Shown here: positions 16,881 through 25,818 of the stretch, one piece after another
Layout of the letters: each line of letters opens with the position of its first letter
Numbering within the stretch: position 1 is the stretch's first letter
DNA from: Acidimicrobiales bacterium
Lineage (GTDB): Bacteria; Actinomycetota; Acidimicrobiia; Acidimicrobiales; Poriferisodalaceae
Direction: 5' to 3'
Length of the DNA: 64,000 nt
NCBI GenBank assembly: GCA_041394185.1
Contig: JAWKIQ010000002.1
Location: forward strand, 992,001-1,056,000
The notes under the pieces: generated by a model
Told to the model about the DNA's origin: nothing
The model's input: the letters and a program-made list of their open reading frames with translations, nothing else
Database searches by the model: none
Translations under genes and position numbers: made by a program

Positions 16881-17817
16881 CCCGCAAGGGTCCCCGCTCC
16901 AATATCTCGTCCAGCTGGGCTGTGGTCCAGGCCAGCATCTCGTCGTCGCCGAGTGTCGCGAACCAGCCCAGGTGGCTGGCGCCGATGTGCAGTTCGTAGG
17001 CGTGGTGGCGTGCTTCGATGTCGGCAGCCTCGAGCGGTCCCAACGATGGTACGACGCGATCCCACAGGTCTAGGGCGCCGATTCCCTCGTGCCAGCGGCC
17101 CCAGAAGGTGCACCAGGCCAGGTCATACGCGCTGTCGCCCCAGGTAGAGCACTTCCATGAGAAGACGGCAGTGACCGCATCGGCGCCATCCGCGACCAGG
17201 ACGTTGTAGTGAAGCAGATCCGAGTGGACCAACTGTCCCCGGTCGGGGCATGCCTCCAACAACGAGACGATTCGCCGCTCGGCTTCGACCAGCGCGTCGG
17301 TTGCGGCAGGCTTGGCCAGGAGCTTGTCTCGCCATCCGGCGGTGTGGCTGCCTGGCCTGTCGGCCAACCCGGAATCAAGCCAGTCATGCCACAACGTTGT
17401 CTTCGCCGGCTGCGTCTGCTCCGCCTGATCGCGGCGAACGCCCCGCAGTGCCGCCAGCAACCCCACGACCGTCGGCCCCAGAACAGCGGCTTCGGAGGCG
17501 GCGACCTCTTCGAGGAATCGCCCGTGGTGTCGTCGAGAGACTGCAAACCAGCGCCCTAAGGCCTGCCCGACGTCGATCAGATCGGGCACCGGCAGGGCTT
17601 CGGAACCCCAGGCCATGGCCCTCTGATCGGCCAGGAAGCCATCTGGCGTGTCGCCAATCCGCAGAACCAACTCGTCGAGACCGACGCGATAACCGTATGC
17701 GGCCGACCAGAATCCACCACCCAACGACTCCAGGCCGTCGACTGGCCGGCCGTGATAGCGCCCGAGGAACTCGGCGACTGCGGCGTTGGAGGGCTTGTTG
17801 TCGCTAGGGCGTTCCAT
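16870..17817 (-). CDS. Aminoglycoside/choline-type phosphotransferase family protein, atypical metal site
   Basis: The 315-aa APH-fold kinase-like protein has the catalytic loop 'QLVHSDLLHYNVL' (H-x-D-x4-N). The next motif, normally I-D-W/F-E with a Mg-binding Asp, reads 'AVFSWKCSTWGDSAYDLAW', so Asp is replaced by Ser. The G-D-x-x-Y-D-L-A tail is intact. Activity may be weak or lost. I start at ATG 17817: the frame extends to 17889, but that would run through the tRNA terminator hairpin at 17880-17900. Confidence 0.78.
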   Translation of the reverse strand: MERPSDNKPSNAAVAEFLGRYHGRPVDGLESLGGGFWSAAYGYRVGLDELVLRIGDTPDGFLADQRAMAWGSEALPVPDLIDVGQALGRWFAVSRRHHGRFLEEVAASEAAVLGPTVVGLLAALRGVRRDQAEQTQPAKTTLWHDWLDSGLADRPGSHTAGWRDKLLAKPAATDALVEAERRIVSLLEACPDRGQLVHSDLLHYNVLVADGADAVTAVFSWKCSTWGDSAYDLAWCTFWGRWHEGIGALDLWDRVVPSLGPLEAADIEARHHAYELHIGASHLGWFATLGDDEMLAWTTAQLDEILERGPLRVRP

Positions 17818-17879
17818 CGCCACCAGTTTCGCCGCCAGCGGGCGCCCGTTGCGGCCGATTTCGGCCCAAAACGACAGAA

Positions 17880-17900
17880 CCCGAACCAAGCAGGTTCGGG
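17880..17900 (-). terminator. Intrinsic terminator of tRNA-Leu
   Basis: Read on the minus strand, 8-bp arms CCCGAACC/GGTTCGGG close a 5-base loop and are followed by the T-rich stretch TTCTGTCGTTTT. It lies 27 bases past the tRNA-Leu 3' end. Confidence 0.75.
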
Positions 17901-17926
17901 CGTCGGAGATATGAAACCGATCTCGG

Positions 17927-18013
17927 TGGTGCGCGAGGAGGGACTTGAACCCTCACACCCTTACGGGCACAGGCACCTGAAGCCTGCGCGTCTGCCAATT
18001 CCGCCACTCGCGC
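17927..18013 (-). tRNA. tRNA-Leu (anticodon CAG)
   Basis: An 87-nt class II tRNA with encoded CCA. The acceptor GCGCGAG pairs with CTCGCGC. The D arm GGCGGAATTGGCAGACGC is typical of leucine tRNAs. The anticodon stem CAGGC/GCCTG closes the loop TTCAGGT, giving CAG. There is a long variable arm (TGCCCGTAAGGGTG) and a T loop GTTCAAG. Confidence 0.97.
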
Positions 18014-18125
18014 GAGTGCGGGCAAACAGTAGCGCCTTCGTCGGCGTTTGAGAACACGGTTTCGGCGAATTCGCATCGATCAGGCGCAACCGGTCGAGGC
18101 GTCATGGCTGCGTACACTCCAGCCA

Positions 18126-18779
18126 ATGGTCATGCGGGGTTTCGAGCGACGCCTGGAAAGGCTCGTAGAGGGTGGGTTCGCCCGCGCCTTTCGCGGCTCG
18201 GTCAAGCCCGTCGAGATCGGGCGCAGGCTCATCCGGGTTGTCGACGACGAACGCACGCTCGATGTCAACGGCACGATGACCGCCCCCAACGCCTTCACGG
18301 TGTGGTTGTCGACGACCGATCTGGATCGCTTCGCCATGATGCAGGCGGCGCTTGCCGCCGAGCTGGCCGAGCTGGCTCGCACCCACGCCCGCGAACGTGG
18401 CTACCGCTTCGTCGGCAACGTCGTCGTGACGCTGGTTCAGGGCCAGGGGTACCGCGAGGGCCGGTTCGAGGTCACGGCTGCGTTCGAGGCCGCCCACGAG
18501 CACGGGCCCGGTTCTCTGATGTTCGCCGACGGAAACCGGGTGGCGCTGGGAGCCGGTTTGACGATCGGTCGTGAGGCCGGCTGCCAGGTCCAGATCGACG
18601 ACCCCAGGGTCAGTCGGCGCCACGCCGAGATCAGGCCCAGCGGCTCGGGCTATCGCTTGACCGACCTGGGGTCGACCAATGGCACCAGGGTCAACCACTA
18701 CGCGGTGGTCGATCATCTCCTCTCCGATCTGGACGTGATCGAGATCGGTGGCCGAGAGATCCGGTTCGAGGCCAGCTGA
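18126..18779 (+). CDS. fhaA: FhaA-type protein (DUF3662 + FHA domain)
   Basis: ATG at 18126 starts 'MRGFERRLERLVEGGFARAF' after a short leader, the conserved FhaA N-terminus (DUF3662, about 1-110). A linker is followed by an FHA domain (about 135-217) with 'LTIGREAGCQVQIDDPRVSRRHAEI' and 'LTDLGSTNGTRVN'; these Arg, Ser and Asn residues bind phosphothreonine. In mycobacteria FhaA reads PknB phosphorylation and restrains peptidoglycan synthesis with MviN. It is the first gene of the wall-signalling operon; its TGA overlaps the fhaB ATG (TGATG). At 217 aa it is much shorter than the mycobacterial protein (527 aa), lacking most of the linker. Confidence 0.93.
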   Translation: MVMRGFERRLERLVEGGFARAFRGSVKPVEIGRRLIRVVDDERTLDVNGTMTAPNAFTVWLSTTDLDRFAMMQAALAAELAELARTHARERGYRFVGNVVVTLVQGQGYREGRFEVTAAFEAAHEHGPGSLMFADGNRVALGAGLTIGREAGCQVQIDDPRVSRRHAEIRPSGSGYRLTDLGSTNGTRVNHYAVVDHLLSDLDVIEIGGREIRFEAS

Positions 18780-19219
18780 TGTCGCCCACGCTCATCCGCA
18801 TCCTCACCATCTGCCTGCTTGCACTGATCTACATCTTCTTCCTCAGGGTGGTGCATGCCGTGTGGACAGAGGTGAGGCCCGCCAGGGCGCCCAAACAGCG
18901 GACTCCCCGCCAGCGCAAGGTGCGCTCGAGCCTTGGCCGGCTGGTCATCATCGCTCCGGCCGATCAGGCCGGCAGGGTGCATGTAATAGGCGACGAGCTT
19001 CACCTCGGCAGGGCGGCCGGTTGCGAGATAACCGTGGATGACACCTACGCGTCGCAGAGACACGCGAGGATCTTTCGCCGAGACGGTGAACTGTTCGTCG
19101 AAGATCTGGGCTCCACCAATGGGTCCTACCTGAACCGCGAGAAGGTGAGTCGACCAACGGTGATGAAGGAAGGCGACAGGTTGCAGATCGGTGCGACCGT
19201 ATTCGAGGTGAGTCGATGA
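18779..19219 (+). CDS. fhaB: FhaB-type membrane FHA protein
   Basis: The 146-aa protein has one N-terminal membrane helix (about 5-28, 'ILTICLLALIYIFFLRVVHAV'), a basic linker and an FHA domain (about 52-146) with 'LHLGRAAGCEITVDDTYASQRHARI' and 'VEDLGSTNGSYLN'. This is the FhaB/FipA arrangement, which in mycobacteria links PknA/B phosphorylation to division proteins. It overlaps fhaA by one base and is 16 bp from pstP. Confidence 0.93.
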   Translation: MSPTLIRILTICLLALIYIFFLRVVHAVWTEVRPARAPKQRTPRQRKVRSSLGRLVIIAPADQAGRVHVIGDELHLGRAAGCEITVDDTYASQRHARIFRRDGELFVEDLGSTNGSYLNREKVSRPTVMKEGDRLQIGATVFEVSR

Positions 19220-19235
19220 CCCAGAGGACGAAACA

Positions 19236-20780
19236 GTGAGCGGTCGGCTGCGGCTGTCGTGGGGTGGTGCCACACATGCGGGCCGGGTTCGGTCGGCCAA
19301 CCAGGATGCGTTGTTCGCAGACCATGGTCTTTTTGTCGTCGCCGACGGGATGGGTGGCCACCAAGGCGGCGAGGTCGCGTCTCGAATTGCGGTGCGGGCC
19401 ATGTCGGGTCTCGAGCACGCCGAGCTCGAAGACCTGGTCGAGGGGGTCGTCGGGGCCAACGCAGCGGTGTGGGAGTACGCCCAAAAGAATCCAGAGCTGA
19501 TGGGAATGGGCACAACGGTCACCGCCATCGCTGTCATCGGAAGCGGCGCCGATCCCAAGCTCGCCCTGGTCAACGTCGGCGACTCGCGCGTTTACCAGTG
19601 GCGCGAGGGCACTCTGTCGCAACTCACCGACGATCACTCGTACGTCGCCGAGCTGGTGCGCCGAGGGCAGCTCGACCCGACGGAGGCCGAGACCCATCCG
19701 TATCGCAACATGTTGACCAGGGCCATCGGGGTGGGCGAAGAAGTCGACGTCGACTCGTGGGAGATCAGCCCAGAGCCCGGCGATCGCTACATCCTCTGCA
19801 GCGACGGTCTGGTGAACGAGGTCAGCGACCCGGTGATCGGCTCGATCGTCGCCTCCAACGCCGACCCCTCCGAGGTGGCCAAGCTGCTGATCGAGCAGGC
19901 CAATGCCGCCGGCGGCCGAGACAACATCACAGTCGTAGTGGTGAACATCGATGCCGAACCGGCCCCCGCAACCGCGGTCGACGAAGGCGACGCCGCCCAG
20001 GGCGAATCGGTCGAATCCCAGCCGATCGCCGGTGAGTCCAGTGGCTCGGCGAACTCGCTCGATACCGGGGTGTTCGTGCCGGTCTCGGGCAGCGAACCCA
20101 CCGTCGAACTGCCGATCGAGGCGCCCGCTGACGTGCCAACCACCAACGATTTGTTCTCGGCGCCCGTCAGCGAGGACGAGTTGCCTATCGTCACCGAGCG
20201 ATCCAACCCCCTGGCCACCTTCGACCTGCCCGAACACGACGGCGCTTCGCCGTTGCCCTGGTCCGGCGGGCAGCCGGCGCCTACGGCGGTCGAACAGGAG
20301 ACGGCCGAGGCGCCCGCAGTTCCCGACGGGTCGAGTCTCGCCGAGCCAACCGTGCCCGACCCCACAGAAGTGGTTCCGGTGCCGCGCCCCGAGCCCGGCT
20401 TGCACTTCTCGGTTCCCGACGACCAGCCGTCCCAGCCCCAGGGCGCCGACGCCAAGGGCTGGAACGCCCCGCTGGCGGTCACGTGGCGTCACCTCGCCGG
20501 TGTGGCTCTCGTGTTGCTGATCATTGGCGGCGGCCTTGGGCTGACCGGTTGGTATGCGCGCAGCGCGTACCACGTGGGGTTCGCGGGCGACGAGGTCGTC
20601 ATCTATCAGGGACGCGAGGGCGGCGTGTTGTGGTTCGACCGCACCCTCGAAGAGGGGTCCGGCATCTACCGCTCGCAGCTTCCCGATGCCACGGTGGCCG
20701 AAATCGAAGACGTGGTCGAGGTCAGCAGCCTCGAAGCCGCGCGAGCCTTCATAGAAGGCGTACGGCCACAGGGCCAGTGA
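19236..20780 (+). CDS. pstP: Membrane PP2C Ser/Thr phosphatase PstP
   Basis: GTG start. Residues about 5-240 form a PP2C domain with its metal-binding aspartates in 'VVADGMGGHQGGE', 'VNVGDSRVY', 'LCSDGLVNEV' and 'AGGRDNITVVVV'. A long acidic, Pro/Ala-rich cytoplasmic linker (about 245-400) precedes one membrane helix 'GVALVLLIIGGGLGLTGW' and a ~75-residue extracytoplasmic tail. It removes phosphates placed by PknB. The stop overlaps the rodA GTG (GTGA). Confidence 0.95.
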   Translation: MSGRLRLSWGGATHAGRVRSANQDALFADHGLFVVADGMGGHQGGEVASRIAVRAMSGLEHAELEDLVEGVVGANAAVWEYAQKNPELMGMGTTVTAIAVIGSGADPKLALVNVGDSRVYQWREGTLSQLTDDHSYVAELVRRGQLDPTEAETHPYRNMLTRAIGVGEEVDVDSWEISPEPGDRYILCSDGLVNEVSDPVIGSIVASNADPSEVAKLLIEQANAAGGRDNITVVVVNIDAEPAPATAVDEGDAAQGESVESQPIAGESSGSANSLDTGVFVPVSGSEPTVELPIEAPADVPTTNDLFSAPVSEDELPIVTERSNPLATFDLPEHDGASPLPWSGGQPAPTAVEQETAEAPAVPDGSSLAEPTVPDPTEVVPVPRPEPGLHFSVPDDQPSQPQGADAKGWNAPLAVTWRHLAGVALVLLIIGGGLGLTGWYARSAYHVGFAGDEVVIYQGREGGVLWFDRTLEEGSGIYRSQLPDATVAEIEDVVEVSSLEAARAFIEGVRPQGQ

Positions 20781-22090
20781 GCAGACAACGCACCACCGAG
20801 CTGGGGCTGATCCTCCTCGCCGTCCTCATCACCGCGGGTACATACACATTGGCCGTCGCCGGCGACACCCCCGCCCCGTCCACGGTTATCCCGTTCCTGG
20901 CCCAGGTCTTGGTGCTGCTGGTGGCTGCGCACCTGGCTGTTCGATGGTTTGCGCCTTCGGCCGATGGCACCCTGCTGGCGCTCGCGGCGCTGCTAAACGG
21001 GTTGGGCTATTCGATGATCGTCAGGCTCAACCCCGATCTCGCCGCCAACCAGGCCCAGTGGACCTTGCTGGGCATCGTCGCCTTCGTCGCAACCCTGGCC
21101 GTGGTACACGACACGAACGTCCTGGCCCGGTATCGCTGGACCTTCGCGCTGGCCGGGCTTGTGTTGCTGTTATCGCCGCTGCTGCCCGGGCTGGGCAGAA
21201 CCATCAACGGGGCCCGGCTGTGGGTGAAGCTCGGCCCGTTCAGCTTGCAGCCGGGCGAGGCGGCAAAGCTGGCCTTGGCCATCTTCGTCAGCAGCTATCT
21301 GGTCGAAAAGCGCGAGCTTCTGGCCACGGGCACTCGACGGATCTGGCGGATAGTCGTGCCCGATCTGAAGTACCTGGGTCCTCTGCTGGTCGCCTGGGGC
21401 GCCTCGCTGATGGTGATGGTGGCCGAGCGCGACCTGGGTTCGTCGCTGCTCATCTTCTCGACATTCGTCGTCATCGTGTGGGTTGGTACGGGCAGGGGCT
21501 GGTACCTCGGTGTCGGCGGTGGCCTGTTCGTGGGCGGTGCGTTGGCCTCGTGGGCGATGTTCGACCACGTGCAGTCGCGGGTTCGCATCTGGCTCGACCC
21601 GTGGCAAGACCCCACTGGCGAGGGCTACCAGCTGGTGCAGGCCACCTTTGCGATGGCGTCGGGCGGGCTCACCGGCACGGGTCCGGGGCTCGGCTCGCCC
21701 GACCGGATACCGGCACGCGAAACCGACTTCATCTTCGCGGTCATCGCCGAGGAGCTGGGTTTTGTCGGGGCCACCGCCGTGATCATCGGGTTCTTGCTGT
21801 TCATCGGTGCTGGGCTGCGCATCGCCGTTCGCGCCCGTGACGAGTTCGGCACCCTGCTGGCGGCCAGCCTCACCGTCATTATCGGCCTTCAGGCGTTCAT
21901 CATCATCGGCGGCGTACTGAGGGTGATGCCCCTCACCGGCATCACCTTGCCGTTCGTTTCCTATGGCGGTTCGTCGCTGCTGGCCAACTACGTGTTGCTG
22001 GCCCTGCTGTTGAGAATTTCGGACGAATCGTCGAGCGAACCCTCGCCGCGCCGTCGGCTTCCCGGGCTGTCACGACGGGGTGCGTCGTGA
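20777..22090 (+). CDS. rodA: SEDS peptidoglycan glycosyltransferase RodA/FtsW
   Basis: GTG at 20777 overlaps the pstP stop; a longer frame from 20483 would run inside pstP and is rejected. The 437-aa polytopic SEDS protein has about 12 helices. It carries the family motifs 'GARLWVKLGPFSLQPGEAAKLAL', 'RDLGSSLLIF', 'QATFAMASGGLTGTG' and 'ETDFIFAVIAEELGF', plus the C-terminal 'LPFVSYGGSSLLANY'. It polymerises lipid II into glycan strands and pairs with the class B PBP encoded next (4-base overlap). Confidence 0.96.
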   Translation: MSRQRTTELGLILLAVLITAGTYTLAVAGDTPAPSTVIPFLAQVLVLLVAAHLAVRWFAPSADGTLLALAALLNGLGYSMIVRLNPDLAANQAQWTLLGIVAFVATLAVVHDTNVLARYRWTFALAGLVLLLSPLLPGLGRTINGARLWVKLGPFSLQPGEAAKLALAIFVSSYLVEKRELLATGTRRIWRIVVPDLKYLGPLLVAWGASLMVMVAERDLGSSLLIFSTFVVIVWVGTGRGWYLGVGGGLFVGGALASWAMFDHVQSRVRIWLDPWQDPTGEGYQLVQATFAMASGGLTGTGPGLGSPDRIPARETDFIFAVIAEELGFVGATAVIIGFLLFIGAGLRIAVRARDEFGTLLAASLTVIIGLQAFIIIGGVLRVMPLTGITLPFVSYGGSSLLANYVLLALLLRISDESSSEPSPRRRLPGLSRRGAS

Positions 22091-23568
22091 ACCTACGCAT
22101 CCGACGCATCACCGGGGTGCTGTTGGGGCTCTATGCCCTGCTGTTCATCCAGCTCAACTTCGTGCAGCTCGTCAAGGACGACGAATACCGGTCGAACCCC
22201 GCCAATACCCGCGATGTGGTGCGCCAGTTCAGCGAGCCGCGCGGATCGATCGTCACCGCCGATGGTGTGGTCGTGGCCCAGACGGTCGATGTCGACACCC
22301 AGCTCGAGCGCCTGCGGCAGTACCCGTACGCCGAGCTCTATTCACACATCACGGGGTATTTCTCGCTCAACTACGGTGCAACGGGAATCGAGTCGGCTTT
22401 CAACTCTCAGCTGGCCGGCACCGATCGCCAGATCGACATCAAGAGCCTGTCCGACCTGTTCGTGGAACGCACCCGCACCGCAGACGTGCACCTGACTATC
22501 GAGCATTCGGTCCAGCGCATCGCCGAAGCCGCCATGGCCGAACGCAACGGCGCCGCGGTGGCCATCGACACCCAGACGGGCGCCATCTTGGCCATGTACT
22601 CGTGGCCGACCTACGACCCTGGCTTGTTGTCGACCCACGACCTGTCGCAGGCGGCCGACGACCGTTTCGCACTGGTGACCGACCCCCAGAACCCGATGCG
22701 GTCGCGCGCCTTCCAAGAGCGTTATCCGCCCGGGTCGACCTTCAAGGTCGTCACTTCGGCTGCGGCGCTCGAGACCGGCCTGGTAACGCCGACCGAACCA
22801 GAGTTCGCGGTCACCGACCAGTACGTGGCACCCCAGACCGACCGGCCCATAACCAACTTCGGCCAGAGCACCTGCGGCGGCAACCTCACCGAGATGCTCA
22901 GGGTTTCGTGCAACACCGGGTTCGCCGAGCTGGGCATCCAGCTGGGCGCAGACGCCCTGGTGGCCATGGCTGAGGCGTTCGGGTTCAACTCCACGCCCCA
23001 CCTCGAGATCGATGGCGTGGTCGAGTCGGTCATTCCCGACGCCGGGTTCTACGACGACAACCTGCCGCTGTTGGCACAGTCGGCCATCGGTCAGTTCGAG
23101 GTCGCGTCGACCCCTCTCGAGATGGCACTGGTCGCGGCCACCATCGCCAACGACGGGGTCATGCTCGAGCCCCACATCGTCGATCGTGTGATCGACAGCG
23201 ACGGCACCGTGGTTTCCAGAACCCGTCCCAAGGTGGCTGCGACGCCCATCGAGTTCGAGACCGCTGTGCAGCTCGAGCAGATGATGGCGGTGGTGGCAGC
23301 CAGCGGGTCGGCCCGAAATCTGCAGATAGAGGGGGTCACGGTCGCGGGTAAGACCGGCACGGCCGAGGCCGGCGACGGCGATTTCACCCATGCGTGGATG
23401 ATCGGCTTTGCACCCGTCGAGGAGCCTCGCGTAGCCGTGGCGGTGTTCCTCCAGGGCGACGAAACCACAGGTGAACTGACCGGTGGGGCAGACGCCGGAC
23501 CGATAGCACGCGAGGTGCTGAGGGCCGCCCTGGAGGCCCTCGATGCGCGCGCGACACCGCGGAATTGA
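22087..23568 (+). CDS. pbpA: Class B penicillin-binding protein PbpA
   Basis: The 493-aa protein has one N-terminal membrane anchor (about 8-27), a dimerisation domain with 'EPRGSIVTADGVVVAQ', and the transpeptidase domain. The active-site motifs are S217-T-F-K220, S274-C-N276 and K422-T-G-T. It crosslinks peptidoglycan as partner of the upstream RodA. It is the last of five tightly overlapping genes; a 119-bp gap separates it from pknB. Confidence 0.96.
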   Translation: MNLRIRRITGVLLGLYALLFIQLNFVQLVKDDEYRSNPANTRDVVRQFSEPRGSIVTADGVVVAQTVDVDTQLERLRQYPYAELYSHITGYFSLNYGATGIESAFNSQLAGTDRQIDIKSLSDLFVERTRTADVHLTIEHSVQRIAEAAMAERNGAAVAIDTQTGAILAMYSWPTYDPGLLSTHDLSQAADDRFALVTDPQNPMRSRAFQERYPPGSTFKVVTSAAALETGLVTPTEPEFAVTDQYVAPQTDRPITNFGQSTCGGNLTEMLRVSCNTGFAELGIQLGADALVAMAEAFGFNSTPHLEIDGVVESVIPDAGFYDDNLPLLAQSAIGQFEVASTPLEMALVAATIANDGVMLEPHIVDRVIDSDGTVVSRTRPKVAATPIEFETAVQLEQMMAVVAASGSARNLQIEGVTVAGKTGTAEAGDGDFTHAWMIGFAPVEEPRVAVAVFLQGDETTGELTGGADAGPIAREVLRAALEALDARATPRN

Positions 23569-23687
23569 CCAATTGATCTACATTCGCCGCCCGATGCGGC
23601 ATCCTTGGGGCTGCACTTGATGGGCGAACCTGCACCGGTAGGCTCGCTCAACTGTCGCCCAGGCCCCGCCAGCACAGAGAACAAACG

Positions 23688-25778
23688 ATGAGCAACACCG
23701 AGCGGCCCGTTTTCGGCGGGAGATACGAGCTTTATCGGCGCATTGCCCGTGGTGGCATGGCCGAGGTGTTCTTGGCGCGCGACCAGCTGCTCGACCGGCC
23801 GGTCGCGGTCAAGGTCCTGTTCCCCGAGTACGCCACCGATCCTGCTTTCGTCGAGCGCTTCCGCCGCGAGGCCCAGGCAGCTGCCAACCTGAACCACCCC
23901 AACGTGGTCGGTGTGTACGACTGGGGCCAGGAGCTCGGCACGTACTACATCGTCATGGAGTACGTCGAAGGCCGCTCGCTCGCCGAGATCATCCGGTCCG
24001 AGGGTCCGCTTCATCCCGACCGCGCCGCCGATGTCGCCATCGACATCGCCGCAGCCCTCGGTTTCGCGCACCGCAACGGCGTCGTGCACCGCGACATCAA
24101 GCCGGGAAACGTGCTGATCGACTCGTCAGGGCAGGTGAAGGTAACCGACTTCGGCATTGCCAGGGCTCTCAGCGCCGACGCCAACGACAGCCTCACCCAA
24201 ACCGGCAACGTCATGGGCACGGCAACCTATTTGTCGCCCGAGCAGGCCCAGGGGCGCCCCGCGGACCCTCGCAGCGATGTCTATTCGCTGGCGGTCGTGT
24301 TGTACGAGATGCTCACCGCCGGGCCTCCGTTCACCGGCGACACGCCTGTGTCGATTGCCTACAAGCACGTTCAAGAGCCTGTGCCGTCTCCGGCGAAGTA
24401 CAACGCCGATGTGCCCCCGGCGCTGGAGGCCATCGTCCTACACGGCCTGGCCAAGCAGCCCGACGATCGCTACGCCAGCGCGGAAGAGCTGCGCGCAGAC
24501 CTGCGCCGCTATCGCACGGGCGAGACTCCGCGGGTCGTGGCGTCCGGAGCGCCGGCGGTAGCGCCCGTTGCGCTGCCCAACAACCCGACGCCGCCACCGG
24601 CCGACGCCACGGTGGCCGTTCCTCAGATGCCGGTGGCCGCCGCGCCGTCGATGACCCAACAGGTTCCACCTGTTCAGATGCCCCCTGTGGGCAGCGGCTA
24701 TTCGTCGTACGACGATTCGCCCCCGCGCACCGGCCTGTGGATAGCCATCCTGCTGCTGACCCTCATCGGCCTGGCAGTGGTGCTGTTCTTCCTGGCTCAG
24801 GCATTGCTGGGCACCGACGACGGTGAGCCCGGTGAGTCGTCCGAGACCACCACCGTCGACACGGCCAGGGTGCCTTCGCTCATCGGTTCCAACTGGGAGA
24901 TAGCGCAGGCTCAGCTCGAAGAACTGGGTTTCGAGAACATCAGGGTCGAGTTCGAAGAGCGCGACGGTGTCGAAGAGAACATCGTGTTCAGCCAGGATCC
25001 GCGCTCGGGTCTGGTCATCGACAAGGACGAAGAGATCGTCATCCTGGCCTCGGCTGGGGCGACGTTGCTCGATGTCCCCAACGTGGTGGGGCTCGATCGC
25101 ATCGAGGCCGAGAACCAGCTGCGCGGCATCGGGTTCGATGTGCTCATAACCGAGCGCACCGACGAAGAGATCGAGGTCGACAAGGTCATCAGCCAGTCAC
25201 CCTCTGCCACCGAGCAGCGACCCGGCGGTTCAACAATCGAGATCGTCGTCTCGTTGGGCGTCGGCGAGGTAGAGGTGCCGCCCGTGGTTGGGCTCACGGT
25301 GGGTGACGCCAGGGTTGCCATAGCTCGTGCCGAACTCACTGACGAGATCGAAGAGGAGTTCTCCGAAGACGTCGAGTCTGGGGTGGTCATCCGCTCCGAT
25401 CCGGCCGAAGGAACCTCGGTCGAGCGAGATTCGCTGGTCAAGTTGGTGGTCTCGAAGGGCCCCGAGCCGGTCATTATCCCCAGCCTCGAAGAGATCGGCA
25501 GCACGAACCCCGACGTTGTCCAGGCCCGTCTCGAGGAGGCTCGCTTCGAGGTTCGCCGAGAAGAGACCCCGCTCGAGTTCGGCGACGAGAACGACGGCCA
25601 GGTCGTCGAGATCAGGCCAGAACCGGGTACCGAGTCGTTCGTAGGTCAAGAGGTCGTGATCCTCATCGGCAAGGCGGCTACCGAGCCACCTACGACCACG
25701 ACTACCTCGACCACCACCACTTCGACGACCTCCACCACCACCACGACCACGACAACAACGACCACCACCGCTCCTTGA
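23688..25778 (+). CDS. pknB: Ser/Thr kinase PknB with four PASTA domains and poly-Thr tail
   Basis: Kinase domain about 10-275 with 'RIARGGMAEVF', 'VHRDIKPGNVLI', 'VTDFGIARAL' and an activation segment containing 'SLTQTGNVMGTATYLSPE'. A Pro-rich juxtamembrane linker leads to one membrane helix (about 349-371). Four PASTA repeats follow (about 393-665; starts VPSLIG, VPNVVG, VPPVVG and IPSLEE), which in homologues bind muropeptides or lipid II. The last ~28 residues are almost pure Thr/Ser. The kinase phosphorylates division and wall proteins, is opposed by PstP and is read by the FHA proteins upstream. No separate PknA gene is present in the cluster. Confidence 0.97.
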   Translation: MSNTERPVFGGRYELYRRIARGGMAEVFLARDQLLDRPVAVKVLFPEYATDPAFVERFRREAQAAANLNHPNVVGVYDWGQELGTYYIVMEYVEGRSLAEIIRSEGPLHPDRAADVAIDIAAALGFAHRNGVVHRDIKPGNVLIDSSGQVKVTDFGIARALSADANDSLTQTGNVMGTATYLSPEQAQGRPADPRSDVYSLAVVLYEMLTAGPPFTGDTPVSIAYKHVQEPVPSPAKYNADVPPALEAIVLHGLAKQPDDRYASAEELRADLRRYRTGETPRVVASGAPAVAPVALPNNPTPPPADATVAVPQMPVAAAPSMTQQVPPVQMPPVGSGYSSYDDSPPRTGLWIAILLLTLIGLAVVLFFLAQALLGTDDGEPGESSETTTVDTARVPSLIGSNWEIAQAQLEELGFENIRVEFEERDGVEENIVFSQDPRSGLVIDKDEEIVILASAGATLLDVPNVVGLDRIEAENQLRGIGFDVLITERTDEEIEVDKVISQSPSATEQRPGGSTIEIVVSLGVGEVEVPPVVGLTVGDARVAIARAELTDEIEEEFSEDVESGVVIRSDPAEGTSVERDSLVKLVVSKGPEPVIIPSLEEIGSTNPDVVQARLEEARFEVRREETPLEFGDENDGQVVEIRPEPGTESFVGQEVVILIGKAATEPPTTTTTSTTTTSTTSTTTTTTTTTTTTAP
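25692..25769 (+). repeat. Low-complexity ACN-codon tract encoding poly-Thr/Ser
   Basis: Twenty-six consecutive Thr (23) and Ser (3) codons close the pknB reading frame, using mixed ACC/ACG/ACT/ACA and TCG/TCC codons. The mixture argues for selection on the protein rather than fresh DNA slippage. Confidence 0.85.
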
Positions 25779-25818
25779 GCGAACGGCAAGTCGTCGGTCT
25801 TCGCGTATCCTCGAACCC

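Noticed and set aside
17818..17889. Upstream start for the phosphotransferase at 17889
   Set aside because: It would place the start codon inside the tRNA-Leu terminator hairpin.
25692..25769. Short tandem repeat considered as a CRISPR-like or satellite array
   Set aside because: It is in frame inside pknB, has no spacer-repeat periodicity and encodes Thr/Ser.
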